The notes under the pieces were generated by a model that did no database searches, was not told where the DNA came from, and saw nothing but the letters and a program-made list of their open reading frames with translations. A stretch of 64,000 nt of DNA, from the NCBI GenBank assembly GCA_964017155.1, contig OZ024857.1, forward strand, positions 33,404,542 to 33,468,541, in the 5' to 3' direction. Positions 8,948-21,048 of the stretch are shown one piece after another (positions within the stretch are counted from its first letter, which is position 1; each line of letters opens with the position of its first letter). The position numbers and the translations under genes were made by a program. The stretch comes from Oasisia sp. SBJ-2009. Taxonomy: Eukaryota > Annelida > Polychaeta > Sabellida > Siboglinidae.

Positions 8948-9546
8948 GTGGACAACGACTCTTGCCCGGTGGCTAACAGTTCAGGTGAAAACTGTTGCGG
9001 ATCACCTGTACTGCCGCCAGTAGACGTCATTTGTGACCCGGTGAGTGACAAGTCAAGAAAAGCTCGCCGGAAAGCTGCGAAACATAAGCACGCAGACAAC
9101 TGGAAATACTGCGTGAAGACCTGCATACTCAACGGCAAGGACAACCATCAAATGGATCAATGTCATCTGTGCCATGCGTGGGTACACCCGGAGTGTTTCG
9201 GTGAAGACGATAAGGACATTACAGGCATTTGGTGCAGCGCGTCATGTCGTATGCTACCGACATTCGTGGAGCGTCTACTCGAGAAGACGTCCCACCTCGA
9301 GGCGCTATTCGGCAAACTCGAACGATCGAACCAACATCAGGCGCCATTCTCGCCGATATCGAACAAATGATCGATGACGCGGCTAATACGGAAACAATCG
9401 ACGAAATTGTCAACGACTGAGGAACTCACGAAACAACGAGTGAAGTAAGTGTAGCAAACATAAAAGAAAACATCTCACAACTACTGCGGTATGCGAAAAC
9501 CGTGAAACCAACCATCCCGGTGAGCAGCGTATTGCCGTCGAAATAG
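8948..9546 (+). pseudogene. LINE ORF1 remnant, PHD plus esterase (core 2)
   Basis: The PHD frame is 8948-9370, with all eight zinc ligands kept. Residue 122 region reads FGKLE where copy 1 has FVKLE. The start codon is GTG. The esterase remnant has an extra nonsense codon (TGA at 9418-9420), so only the segment up to ETIDEIVND is open, and the GTHET block lies beyond the stop. Confidence 0.8.
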
Positions 9547-9800
9547 AAGTTATACAAAAAAGGGCTTTAAAGTGTATTTTTCCTGGATTGGGTTACGCGG
9601 AGATACTCAGACGTGTTAACCTGGATACGTTGAATGTAAGACGGGACAGCACTTGTCAAAAATATTTTGTTAAAATTAAAGTCGGCACACGTAGATAAAA
9701 TGTTCTGTTGCCTAAAGAAAGACATTCCATGTATAATATTACTAGAACGAATAGATTACGTAACTCCTCTATACCGTGGGCTTTATGCAAATGTCAGTAA
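9546..9800 (+). pseudogene. LINE ORF2 C-terminus remnant (core 2)
   Basis: 85 codons including the in-frame TAA at 9696-9698. The IQKRALKCIFPGLGYAE and YNITRTNRLRNS motifs are intact on either side of it. Confidence 0.75.
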
Positions 9801-9943
9801 AGAGGCAATTAGGACGGTATTATTTGCGGTATCAAATGTATTTCTATTGCATTTGTATGATATTTTGATGAGTTATTTGTAACCTATTGTAATATGCCAA
9901 TCCAACTCAGTTGAGTTGCTAGTCAAAGTTGTGTGTAATTATT

Positions 9944-12169
9944 ACACGCGGATGAGAATGACTTATATGAATTGTCTGAGACACGCGCGGAGGAGACTGA
10001 CTTATATGAATAGACTGAGATATACGCGGAAGAGACATACTTATGTGAATAGAGGTAGATACACACGGACGATGCAGACTGATATAAATCTATGTAGATA
10101 CACGCGGACGAGTCTGACATGAATAGACTGAAATACGCGCGGACGAGACAGACTTATATGAATAGACGTAGATACACGCGGACGAGACTAATTTATATGA
10201 ATAGACAGCAATACACTCGGACCAGACAGACTCAAATGAATAGACGTAGATACACGCAGACGAGACTGTGTTATATATGTAGACATAAATACACGAGGAC
10301 GAGACTGACTTGTATATGAATAGACTGAGATACGCGCGGACGAGACAGACGTAGATGAAGGACTTAGATACACGCGGCCGAGCTGCCTTCTAAGTATAGA
10401 CTTAGTTATACGCGGATTGAGAGTAAGTGATATGAATTGACGTAAATGTTTGCGGATGAGCCAGATTTTTTGAATAGACGTGGATACACGTATATGAGTC
10501 AGATTGGTATGAATAGGCGTAGATACACGCGGACGAGGTAGAGTTATATGGATAGATGGAGATACAAGCGGACGAGACATTTTAATATGAAAAGACGTAG
10601 ATATATGCGGACGATACAGTCTAATAAGAATACACGTAGATACACGCGGAAGAGACTGACCTATAAATAGACATACCCGGGTAAATACATGCGGACGACA
10701 CAGATTTATAATACGTAGAGACGTAGATACATGCGGAAGAGACACATTTCTATGAATAGACGTAGATGCACGTGGACGAGACAGACTTATTTTATATATA
10801 CGAGACACAAGCGGACAAGACAGACATATATGAATAGACGTAGATACACGCGGACAAGACTGACTTATACGAGTGAACATAGATACACGCGGACGAGACC
10901 GATTTATATGGAAAGACAAACTTAGATACACGCGGACGCGACTGACATGTATGAATAGACTTAAATAAAGGCGGAGTAGACTGACTGAAATGAATAGACT
11001 TAAATACATGCGGACGAGACAGAGTTATATGAATATACATATATACAAGCAGACGAGACTGACGTGTATGAATAGATGTAGATACTCGCGGAAAAGTCAG
11101 ACTTATATGAATAAACATGGATACACGCGGATGATATAAGAAGAGACGTAGATACACGCGGAAGAGACTGACTGATGTTTATAGACTTAGATAAACGCGG
11201 ACGACACTGACTTATATGAATGGACTCAGACACACGGGAAGAGAGTGATTTATATGAACACACTTATATACACGCGCACGAGATTGACTTATGTGAATAG
11301 ACTTAGATACACGCGGACGAGACTGCTGATATCAATAGATTAAGATGCACGCGGACGAGACTGACTTAAATGAATTGACAGGTAAACGCGGACGATACAA
11401 GACTTGTGTCAATACCAGTAGATACAGGCGTGTGAGATATATTTATATGAATGGACATAGATACACGCGGACGAGACTGACCGATATAAATAGACTTAGA
11501 TACATGCGGAAGAGACTGACTTGTGTGAACAGACTTAAATACACGCGACTCAGACTGATTTCTAAAAATAGACTTAGATACACGCGGACGAGACTGACTT
11601 ATATGAATAGACTTAGAAAAACGCAGATAAGACATATTTTCATGAATAGACTTAGGTACCCGCGGACGAGACTGACTTATATGAATTACCGTAGATACAC
11701 GAGGACGAGACAGACTAATATGAATATACGTAGATACACGAGGACGATACTGACGTATATGAATAGATGTAGATACACGTGGATAAGACGGACATGTATG
11801 AATAAACATAGATACACGCGGACGGTACAGACTTATACAAAGACACGTAGATACACTCGGACGAGACGAGAGTTATATCAATATACTTGGATACACGCGA
11901 CTGAGACTGACTGATATGCATAGACTTAGATATACGCGGACGAAACTGACTGATATGAATAGACTTAGATAAACCCGGACGAGACTGACTTTGGTGATTA
12001 AACTTAGATAAACCCGGACGAGACTGACTTTGGTGAATAGACTTAGATACACGCGGACCAGACTGACATATATGAATAGACGTAGATACACGCGGACGAA
12101 ACAGACTAATATGAAATGATGTAGAAAATGCGGACGAGACAGACTGATATAAATAGATGTAGATACATG
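9944..12169 (+). repeat. Satellite A 39-bp minisatellite tract, unit 2
   Basis: About 57 monomers. It shares with unit 4 a 3-nt insertion (TTTATAATACGTAGAG near 10706 and near 17929) and a CACATTTCTATG variant, both absent from units 1, 3 and 5. Its last monomers carry the fused AATATGAAATGATG also found at the end of unit 1. Confidence 0.92.
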
Positions 12170-12480
12170 CTCCACCCCACTGCAAGTGCTAGACGTGTTA
12201 ACGAAGTGCTCCTTTCAATTAAGTATTTCTGCCAGTTTTACTCGGTCTTAATAGTGACTCTTATGATCATATACGTGTTGATCACCTTACGAATACACGT
12301 TCACGTGACATCTTTCATTAGGCCGAGCCGATGTGAAAGATGTTAAGTATTTTAATATTTAGCTGGTTGTTTGGGCCTTTTATCGCCCAACGGGTGACTC
12401 TACCAGGTAAGCGAACAATAGTTAAAAGCAATAACATCAGCTTAGCTGTAACCAATTTTACCGGTTCCGCCTGAACAACC

Positions 12481-13079
12481 GTGGACAACGACTCTTGCCC
12501 GGTGGCTAATAGTTCAGGTGAAAACTGTTGCGGATCACCTGTACTGCCGCCAGTAGACGTCATTTGTGACCCGGTGAGTGACAAGTCAAGAAAAGCTCGC
12601 CGGAAAACTGCGAAACATAAGCACGCAGACAACTGGAAATACTGCGTGAAGACCTGCATACTCAACGGCAAGGACAACCATCAAATGGATCAATGTCATC
12701 TGTGCCAGGCGTGGGTGCACCCGGAGTGTTTCGGTGAAGACGATAAGGACATTATAGGTATTTGGTGCAGCGCGTCATGTCGTATGCTACCGACATTCGT
12801 GGAGCGTCTACTCGAGAAGACGTCCCACCTCGAGGCGCTGTTCGTGAAACTCGAACGATCGAACCAACATCAGGCGCCATTCTCGCCGATATCGAACAAA
12901 TGATCGATGACGCGGCTAATACGGAAACAATCGACGAAATTGTCATCGACAGAGGAACTCACGAAACAACGAGTGAAGTAAGTGTAGCAAACATAAAAGA
13001 AAACATCTCACAACTACTGCGGTATGCGAAAACCGTGAAACCAACCATCCCGGTGAGCAGCGTATTGCCGTCGAAATAG
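12481..13079 (+). pseudogene. LINE ORF1 remnant, PHD plus esterase (core 3)
   Basis: PHD frame 12481-12903, GTG start, all zinc ligands kept; His before the PHD Trp is Gln here (CQAW). The esterase part (to 13079) keeps the full SGAILADIEQ...SSVLPSK stretch without the extra stop seen in copies 2, 4 and 6. Confidence 0.8.
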
Positions 13080-13335
13080 AAGTTATACAAAAAAGGGCTT
13101 TAAAGTGTATTTTTCCTGGATTGGGTTACGCGGAGATACTCAGACGTGTTAACCTGGATACGTTGAATGTAAGACGGGACAGCACTTGTCAAAAATATTT
13201 TATTAAAATTAAAGTCGGCACACGTAGATAAAATGTTCTGTTGCCTAAAGAAAGTCATTCCATGTATAATATTACTAGAACGAATAGATCACGTAACTCC
13301 TTTATATCCTGTGGGCTTTATACAAATGTCAGTAA
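13079..13335 (+). pseudogene. LINE ORF2 C-terminus remnant (core 3)
   Basis: Besides the shared in-frame TAA it has a 2-bp insertion (TATATCCTGTGGG instead of TATACCGTGGG), which shifts the last part of the frame. Confidence 0.7.
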
Positions 13336-13482
13336 AGAGGCAATTAGGACGGTATTATTTGCGGTATCAAATGTATTTCTATTGTATTTGTATGATATTT
13401 TGATGAGTTATTTGTAACCTGTAACATGTACTATGCCAATCCAACTCAGTTGAGTTGCTAGTCAAAGTTGTGTGTAATTATT

Positions 13483-15856
13483 ACACGCGGATGAGAATGA
13501 CTTATATGAATTGTCTGAGACACGCGCGGAGGAGACTGACTTATATGAATAGACTGAGATATACGCGGAAGAGACATACTTATGTGAATAGAGGTAGATA
13601 CACACGGACGATGCAGACTGATATAAATCTATGTAGATACACGCGGACGAGTCTGACATGAATAGACTGAAATACGCGCGGACGAGACAGACTTATATGA
13701 ATAGACGTAGATACACGCGGACGAGACTAATTTATATGAATAGACAGCAATACACTCGGACCAGACAGACTCAAATGAATAGACGTAGATACACGCAGAC
13801 GAGACTGTGTTATATATGTAGACATAGATACACGAGGACGAGACTGACTTGTATATGAATAGACTGAGATACGCGCGGACGAGACAGACGTAGATGAAGG
13901 ACTTAGATACACGCGGCCGAGCTGCCTTCTAAGTATAGACTTAGTTACACGCGGATTGAGAGTAAGTGATATGAATTGACGTAGATGTTTGCGGACGAGC
14001 CAGATTTTTTTAATAGACGTGGATACACGTATAGGAGTCAGATTGGTATGAATAGGCGTAGATACATGCGGACGAGGTAGAGTTATATGAATAGATGGAG
14101 ATACAAGCGGACGAGACATTTTAATATGAAAAGACGTAGATACATGCGGACGATACAGACTAATAAGAATACACGTAGATACACGCGGAAGAAACTGACC
14201 TATAAATAGACATACCCGGGTAAATACATGCGGACGACACAGATTTATACGTAGAGACGTAGATACATGCGGAAGAGACACACTTCTATGAATAGACGTA
14301 GATGCACGTGGACGAGACAGACTTATTTTATATATACGAGACACAAGCGGACAAGACAGACATATATGAATAGACGTAGATACACGCGGACAAGACTGAC
14401 TTATACGAGTGAACATAGATTCACGCGGACGAGACAGATTGATATGGAAAGACAAACTTAGATACACGCGGACGCGACTGACATGTATGAATAGACTTAA
14501 ATAAAGGCGGAGTAGACTGACTGAAATGAATAGACTTAAATACATGCGGACGAGACAGAGTTATATGAATATACATATGTACAAACTGACGAGACTGACG
14601 TGTATGAATAGACGTAGATATTCGCGGAAAAGTCAGACTTATATGAATAAACATGGATACACGCGGATGATATAAGAAGAGACGTAGATACACGCGGAAG
14701 AGACTGACTGATGTTTATAGACTTAGTTAAACGCGGACGACACTGACTTATATGAATGGACTCAGACACACGGGAAGAGAGTGATTTATATGAACACACT
14801 TATATACACGCGCACGAGATTGACTTATGTGAATAGACTTAGATACACGCAGACGAGACTGCTGATATCAATAGATTAAGATACACGCGGACGAGACTGA
14901 CTTAAATGAATTGACAGGTAAACGCGGACGATACAAGACTTGTGTCAATACCAGTAGATACAGGCGTGTGAGATATATTTATACGAATGGACGTAGATAC
15001 ACGCGGACGAGACTGACCGATATAAATAGACTTAGATACATGCGGAAGAGACTGACTTGTGTGAACAGACTTAAATACACGCGACTGAGACTGATTTCTA
15101 AAAATAGACTTAGATACACGCGGACGAGACTGACTTATATGAATAGACTTAGAAAAACGCAGATAAGACATATTTTCATGAATAGACTTAGGTACCCGCG
15201 GACGAGACTGACTTATATGAATTACCGTAGATACACGAGGACGAGACAGACTAATATGAATATACGTAGATACACGAGGACGATACTGACGTATATGAAT
15301 AGATATACACGTGGATAAGACGGACATGTATGAATAAACATAGATACACGCGGACGGTACAGACTTATACAAAGACACGTAGATACACTCGGACGAGACG
15401 AGAGTTATATCAATATACTTGGATACACACGACTGAGACTGACTGATATGCATAGACTTAGATATACGCGGACGAAACTGACTTATATGAATAGACTTAG
15501 ATAAACCCGGACGAGACTGACTTTGGTGATTAAACTTAGATAAACCCGGACGAGACTGACTTTGGTGAATAGACGTAGATACACGCGGACCAGACTGACA
15601 TATATGAATAGACGTAGATACACGCGGACGGAACAGACTAATATGAATAGATGTAGATATACGCGGACGAAACTGTCTGATATGAATAGACATAGATTAA
15701 CGCGGACGAGTCTGACTGATATGAATAGATTTAGTTACACGCGAACAAGACTGCTGATCTGATTAGATCTAGATACTCGCGGACGAGTCTGACTTATATG
15801 AATTGACGTAGAAAATGCGGACGAGACAGACTCATATAAATAGATGTAGATACATG
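13483..15856 (+). repeat. Satellite A 39-bp minisatellite tract, unit 3
   Basis: About 61 monomers. It shares with unit 5 the variants ACATAGATTCACGCGG (near 14413 and 21978) and GACAGATTGATATGG, placing units 3 and 5 in one subgroup. Confidence 0.92.
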
Positions 15857-16169
15857 CTCCACCCCACTGCAAGTGCTAGACGTGTTAACGAAGTGCTAGT
15901 TTCAATTAAGTATTTCTGCCAGTTTTAGTCGGTCTTAATAGTGACTCTTATGATCATATACGTGTTGATCACCTTACGAATACACGTTCACGTGACATCT
16001 TTCATTAGGCCGAGCCGATGTGAAAGATTTTAAGTATTTTAATATTTAGCTGGTTGTTTGGGCCTTTTATCGCCCAACGGGTGACTGACTACCAGGTAAG
16101 CGAACACTAGTTAAAAGCAATAACATCAGCTTAGCTGTAACCAATTTTACCGGTTCCGCCTGAACAACC

Positions 16170-16768
16170 GTGGACAACGACTCTTGCCCGGTGGCTAACA
16201 GTTCAGGTGAAAACTGTTGCGGATCACCTGTACTGCCGCCAGTAGACGTCATTTGTGACCCGGTGAGTGACAAGTCAAGAAAAGCTCGCCGGAAAGCTGC
16301 GAAACATAAGCACGCAGACAACTGGAAATACTGCGTGAAGACCTGCATACTCAACGGCAAGGACAACCATCAAATGGATCAATGTCATCTGTGCCATGCG
16401 TGGGTACACCCGGAGTGTTTCGGTGAAGACGATAAGGACATTATAGGCATTTGGTGCAGCGCGTCATGTCGTATGCTACCGACATTCGTGGAGCGTCTAC
16501 TCGAGAAGACGTCCCACCTCGAGGCGCTATTCGGCAAACTCGAACGATCGAACCAACATCAGGCGCCATTCTCGCCGATATCGAACAAATGATCGATGAC
16601 GCGGCTAATACGGAAACAATCGACGAAATTGTCAACGACTGAGGAACTCACGAAACAACGAGTGAAGTAAGTGTAGCAAACATAAAAGAAAACATCTCAC
16701 AACTACTGCGGTATGCGAAAACCGTGAAACCAACCATCCCGGTGAGCAGCGTATTGCCGTCGAAATAG
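16170..16768 (+). pseudogene. LINE ORF1 remnant, PHD plus esterase (core 4)
   Basis: PHD frame 16170-16592 with GTG start and all ligands; esterase remnant interrupted by TGA at 16640-16642, the same nonsense codon as in copy 2. Confidence 0.8.
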
Positions 16769-17022
16769 AAGTTATACAAAAAAGGGCTTTAAAGTGTATT
16801 TTTCCTGGATTGGGTTACGCGGAGATACTCAGACGTGTTAACCTGGATACGTTGAATGTAAGACGGGACAGCACTTGTCAAAAATATTTTGTTAAAATTA
16901 AAGTCGGCACACGTAGATAAAATGTTCTGTTGCCTAAAGAAAGACATTCCATGTATAATATTACTAGAACGAATAGATTACGTAACTCCTCTATACCGTG
17001 GGCTTTATGCAAATGTCAGTAA
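16768..17022 (+). pseudogene. LINE ORF2 C-terminus remnant (core 4)
   Basis: 85 codons with the shared in-frame TAA, otherwise like copy 2. Confidence 0.75.
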
Positions 17023-17165
17023 AGAGGCAATTAGGACGGTATTATTTGCGGTATCAAATGTATTTCTATTGCATTTGTATGATATTTTGATGAGTTATTT
17101 GTAACCTATTGTAATATGCCAATCCAACTCAGTTGAGTTGCTAGTCAAAGTTGTGTGTAATTATT

Positions 17166-19738
17166 ACACGCGGATGAGAATGACTTATATGAATTGTCTG
17201 AGACACGCGCGGAGGAGACTGACTTATATGAATAGACTGAGATATACGCGGAAGAGACATACTTATGTGAATAGAGGTAGATACACACGGACGATGCAGA
17301 CTGATATAAATCTATGTAGATACACGCGGACGAGTCTGACATGAATAGACTGAAATACGCGCGGACGAGACAGACTTATATGAATAGACGTAGATACACG
17401 CGGACGAGACTAATTTATATGAATAGACAGCAATACACTCGGACCAGACAGACTCAAATGAATAGACGTAGATACACGCAGACGAGACTGTGTTATATAT
17501 GTAGACATAAATACACGAGGACGAGACTGACTTGTATATGAATAGACTGAGATACGCGCGGACGAGACAGACGTAGATGAAGGACTTAGATACACGCGGC
17601 CGGGCTGCCTTCTAAGTATAGACTTAGTTATACGCGGATTGAGAGTAAGTGATATGAATTGACGTAAATGTTTGCGGATGAGCCAGATTTTTTGAATAGA
17701 CGTGGATACACGTATATGAGTCAGATTGGTATGAATAGGCGTAGATACACGCGGACGAGGTAGAGTTATATGGATAGATGGAGATACAAGCGGACGTGAC
17801 ATTTTAATATGAAAAGACGTAGATATATGCGGACGATACAGTCTAATAAGAATACACGTAGATACACGCGGAAGAGACTGACCTATAAATAGACATACCC
17901 GGGTAAATACATGCGGACGACACAGATTTATAATACGTAGAGACGTAGATACATGCGGAAGAGACACATTTCTATGAATAGACGTAGATGCACGTGGACG
18001 AGACAGACTTATTTTATATATACGAGACACAAGCGGACAAGACAGACATATATGAATAGACGTAGATACACGCGGACAAGACTGACTTATACGAGTGAAC
18101 ATAGATACACGCGGACGAGACCGATTTATATGGAAAGACAAACTTAGATACACGCGGACGCGACTGACATGTATGAATAGACTTAAATAAAGGCGGAGTA
18201 GACTGACTGAAATGAATAGACTTACATACATGCGGACGAGACAGAGTTATATGAATATACATATATACAAGCAGACGAGACTGACGTGTATGAATAGATG
18301 TAGATACTCGCGGAAAAGTCAGACTTATATGAATAAACATGGATACACGCGGATGATATAAGAAGAGACGTAGATACACGCGGAAGAGACTGACTGATGT
18401 TTATAGACTTAGATAAACGCGGACGACACTGACTTATATGAATGGACTCAGACACACGGGAAGAGAGTGATTTATATGAACACACTTATATACACGCGCA
18501 CGAGATTGACTTATGTGAATAGACTTAGATACACGCGGACGAGACTGCTGATATCAATAGATTAAGATGCACGCGGACGAGACTGACTTAAATGAATTGA
18601 CAGGTAAACGCGGACGATACAAGACTTGTGTCAATACCAGTAGATACAGGCGTGTGAGATATATTTATATGAATGGACATAGATACACGCGGACGAGACT
18701 GACCGATATAAATAGACTTAGATACATGCGGAAGAGACTGACTTGTGTGAACAGACTTAAATACACGCGACTGAGACTGATTTCTAAAAATAGACTTAGA
18801 TACACGCGGACGAGACTGACTTATATGAATAGACTTAGAAAAACGCAGATAAGACATATTTTCATGAATAGACTTAGGTACCCGCGGACGAGACTGACTT
18901 ATATGAATTACCGTAGATACACGAGGACGAGACAGACTAATATGAATATATGTAGATACACGAGGCCGATACTGACATATATGAATATATGTAGATACAC
19001 GTGGATAAGACGGACATGTATGAATAAACATAGATACACGCGGACGGTACAGACTTATACAAAGACACGTAGATACACTCGGACGAGACGAGAGTTATAT
19101 CAATATACTTGGATACACGCGACTGAGACTGACTGATATGCATAGACTTAGATATACGCGGACGAAACTGACTTATATGAATAGACTTAGATAAACCCGG
19201 ACGAGACTGACTTTGGTGATTAAACTTAGATAAACCCGGACGAGACTGACTTTGGTGAATAGACTTAGATACACGCGGACCAGACTGACATATATGAATA
19301 GACGTAGATACACGCGGACGAAACAGACTAATATGAATAGATGTAGATATACGCGGACGAAACTGTCTGATATGAATAGACATAGATTAACGCGGACGAG
19401 TCTGACTGAAATGAATAGATTTAGTTACACGCGAACGAGACTGCTGATCTGAATAGATCTAGATACTCGCGGACGAGTCTGACTTATATGAATTGACGTA
19501 GAAACAGGCGGACGAGTCAGACTTATAAGAAAAGAGTTAGAAACATGCGGACGAGGCAGATTATATGAATAGATGTAGATACACGCGGATGAGACAGATT
19601 GATATTAATAGACGTAAATACACGCGGTCGATACAAACTAATATCAACACACTGAGATACACGCGGACGAAACTGAATTATGAATAGATGTAGAAAATGC
19701 GGACGAGACAGACTGATATAAATAGATGTAGATACATG
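17166..19738 (+). repeat. Satellite A 39-bp minisatellite tract, unit 4
   Basis: About 66 monomers, close to unit 2 over most of its length but with extra terminal monomers (19330-19690, GTCTGACTGAAATG to AACTGAATTATG) absent from the ends of units 1 and 2. Confidence 0.92.
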
Positions 19739-20049
19739 CTCCACCCCACTGCAAGTGCTAGACGTGTTAACGAAGTGCTCGTTTCAATTAAGTATTTCTG
19801 CCAGTTTTACTCGGTCTTAATAGTGACTCTTATGATCATATACGTGTTGATCACCTTACGAATACACGTTCACGTGACATCTTTCATTAGGCCGAGCCGA
19901 TGTGAAAGATGTTAAGTATTTTAATATTTAGCTGGTTGTTTGGGCCTTTTATCGCCCAACGGGTGACTCTACCAGGTAAGCGAACAATAGTTAAAAGCAA
20001 TAACATCAGCTTAGCTGTAACCAATTTTACCGGTTCCGCCTGAACAACC

Positions 20050-20648
20050 GTGGACAACGACTCTTGCCCGGTGGCTAACAGTTCAGGTGAAAACTGTTGC
20101 GGATCACCTGTACTGCCGCCAGTAGACGTCATTTGTGACCCGGTGAGTGACAAGTCAAGAAAAGCTCGCCGGAAAACTGCGAAACATAAGCACGCAGACA
20201 ACTGGAAATACTGCGTGAAGACCTGCATACTCAACGGCAAGGACAACCATCAAATGGATCAATGTCATCTGTGCCAGGCGTGGGTACACCCGGAGTGTTT
20301 CGGTGAAGACGATAAGGACATTATAGGCATTTGGTGCAGCGCGTCATGTCGTATGCTACCGACATTCGTGGAGCGTCTACTCGAGAAGACGTCCCACCTC
20401 GAGGCGCTGTTCGGCAAACTCGAACGATCGAACCAACATCATGCGCCATTCTCGCCGATATCGAACAAATGATCGATGACGCGGCTAATACGGAAACAAT
20501 CGACGAAATTGTCATCGACAGAGGAACTCACGAAACAACGAGTGAAGTAAGTGTAGCAAACATAAAAGAAAACATCTCACAACTACTGCGGAATGCGAAA
20601 ACCGTGAAACCAACCATCACGGTGTGCAGCGAATTGCCGTCGAAATAG
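20050..20648 (+). pseudogene. LINE ORF1 remnant, PHD plus esterase (core 5)
   Basis: PHD frame 20050-20472, GTG start, ligands kept. The esterase part is open to 20648, with changes near the end (VCSELPSK instead of VSSVLPSK). Confidence 0.8.
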
Positions 20649-20904
20649 AAGTTATATAAAAAAAAGGGCTTTAAAATGTATTTTTCCTGGATTGGGTTAC
20701 GCGGAGATACTCAGACGTGTTAACCTGGATACGTTGAATGTAAGACGGGACAGCACTTGTCAAACATATTTTGTTAAAATTAAAGTCGGCACACGTAGAT
20801 AAAATGTTCTGTTGCCTAAAGAAAGACATTCCATGTATAATATTACTAGAACGAATAGATTACGTAACTCCTTTATACCGTGGGCTTTATACAAATGTCA
20901 GTAA
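20648..20904 (+). pseudogene. LINE ORF2 C-terminus remnant (core 5)
   Basis: The most damaged tail: TATATAAAAAAAAGGGC replaces TATACAAAAAAGGGC, bringing an early TAA and a 2-bp shift before the usual TAA. Confidence 0.7.
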
Positions 20905-21048
20905 AGAGGCAATTAGGACGGTATTATTTGCGGTATCAAATGTATTTCTATTGTATTTGTATGATATTTTGATGAGTTATTTGTAACCTATTGTAATATG
21001 CCAATCCAACTCAGTTGAGTTGCTAGTCAAAGTTGTGTGTAATTATTA

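Larger units (their letters stand above)
8639..9943 (+). repeat. Satellite A core copy 2
   Basis: A complete core of 1305 bp without an insertion. This copy and copy 4 share private bases (for example GTCAACGACTGA in the esterase remnant and a TTATGCAAATG in the 3' part), so they are closer to each other than to neighbouring copies. Confidence 0.92.
12170..13482 (+). repeat. Satellite A core copy 3
   Basis: 1313 bp. It is a mosaic: the 5' part shares AAAGATGTTAAG and GAACAATAG with copy 5, while the 3' part shares AAAGTCATTCC, GATCACGTAACTCC and GTAACATGTACTATGCC with copy 6. Confidence 0.9.
15857..17165 (+). repeat. Satellite A core copy 4
   Basis: 1309 bp; sister of copy 2 by shared private variants. 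It has a small local duplication, GTGACTGACTACC, where other copies read GTGACTCTACC or GTGACTACC. Confidence 0.92.
19739..21048 (+). repeat. Satellite A core copy 5
   Basis: 1310 bp. The 5' half is like copy 3. The ORF1/ORF2 junction has its own changes (GTGTGCAGCGAATTGCC). Confidence 0.9.

Noticed and set aside
9667..9882. A 71-codon frame (MLKLKSAHVDKMFCC...) in the core 3' part as a small gene
   Set aside because: The other frame of the same DNA carries the recognisable LINE ORF2 tail (IQKRALKCIFPGL, YNITRTNRLRNS), so this frame is a shadow.
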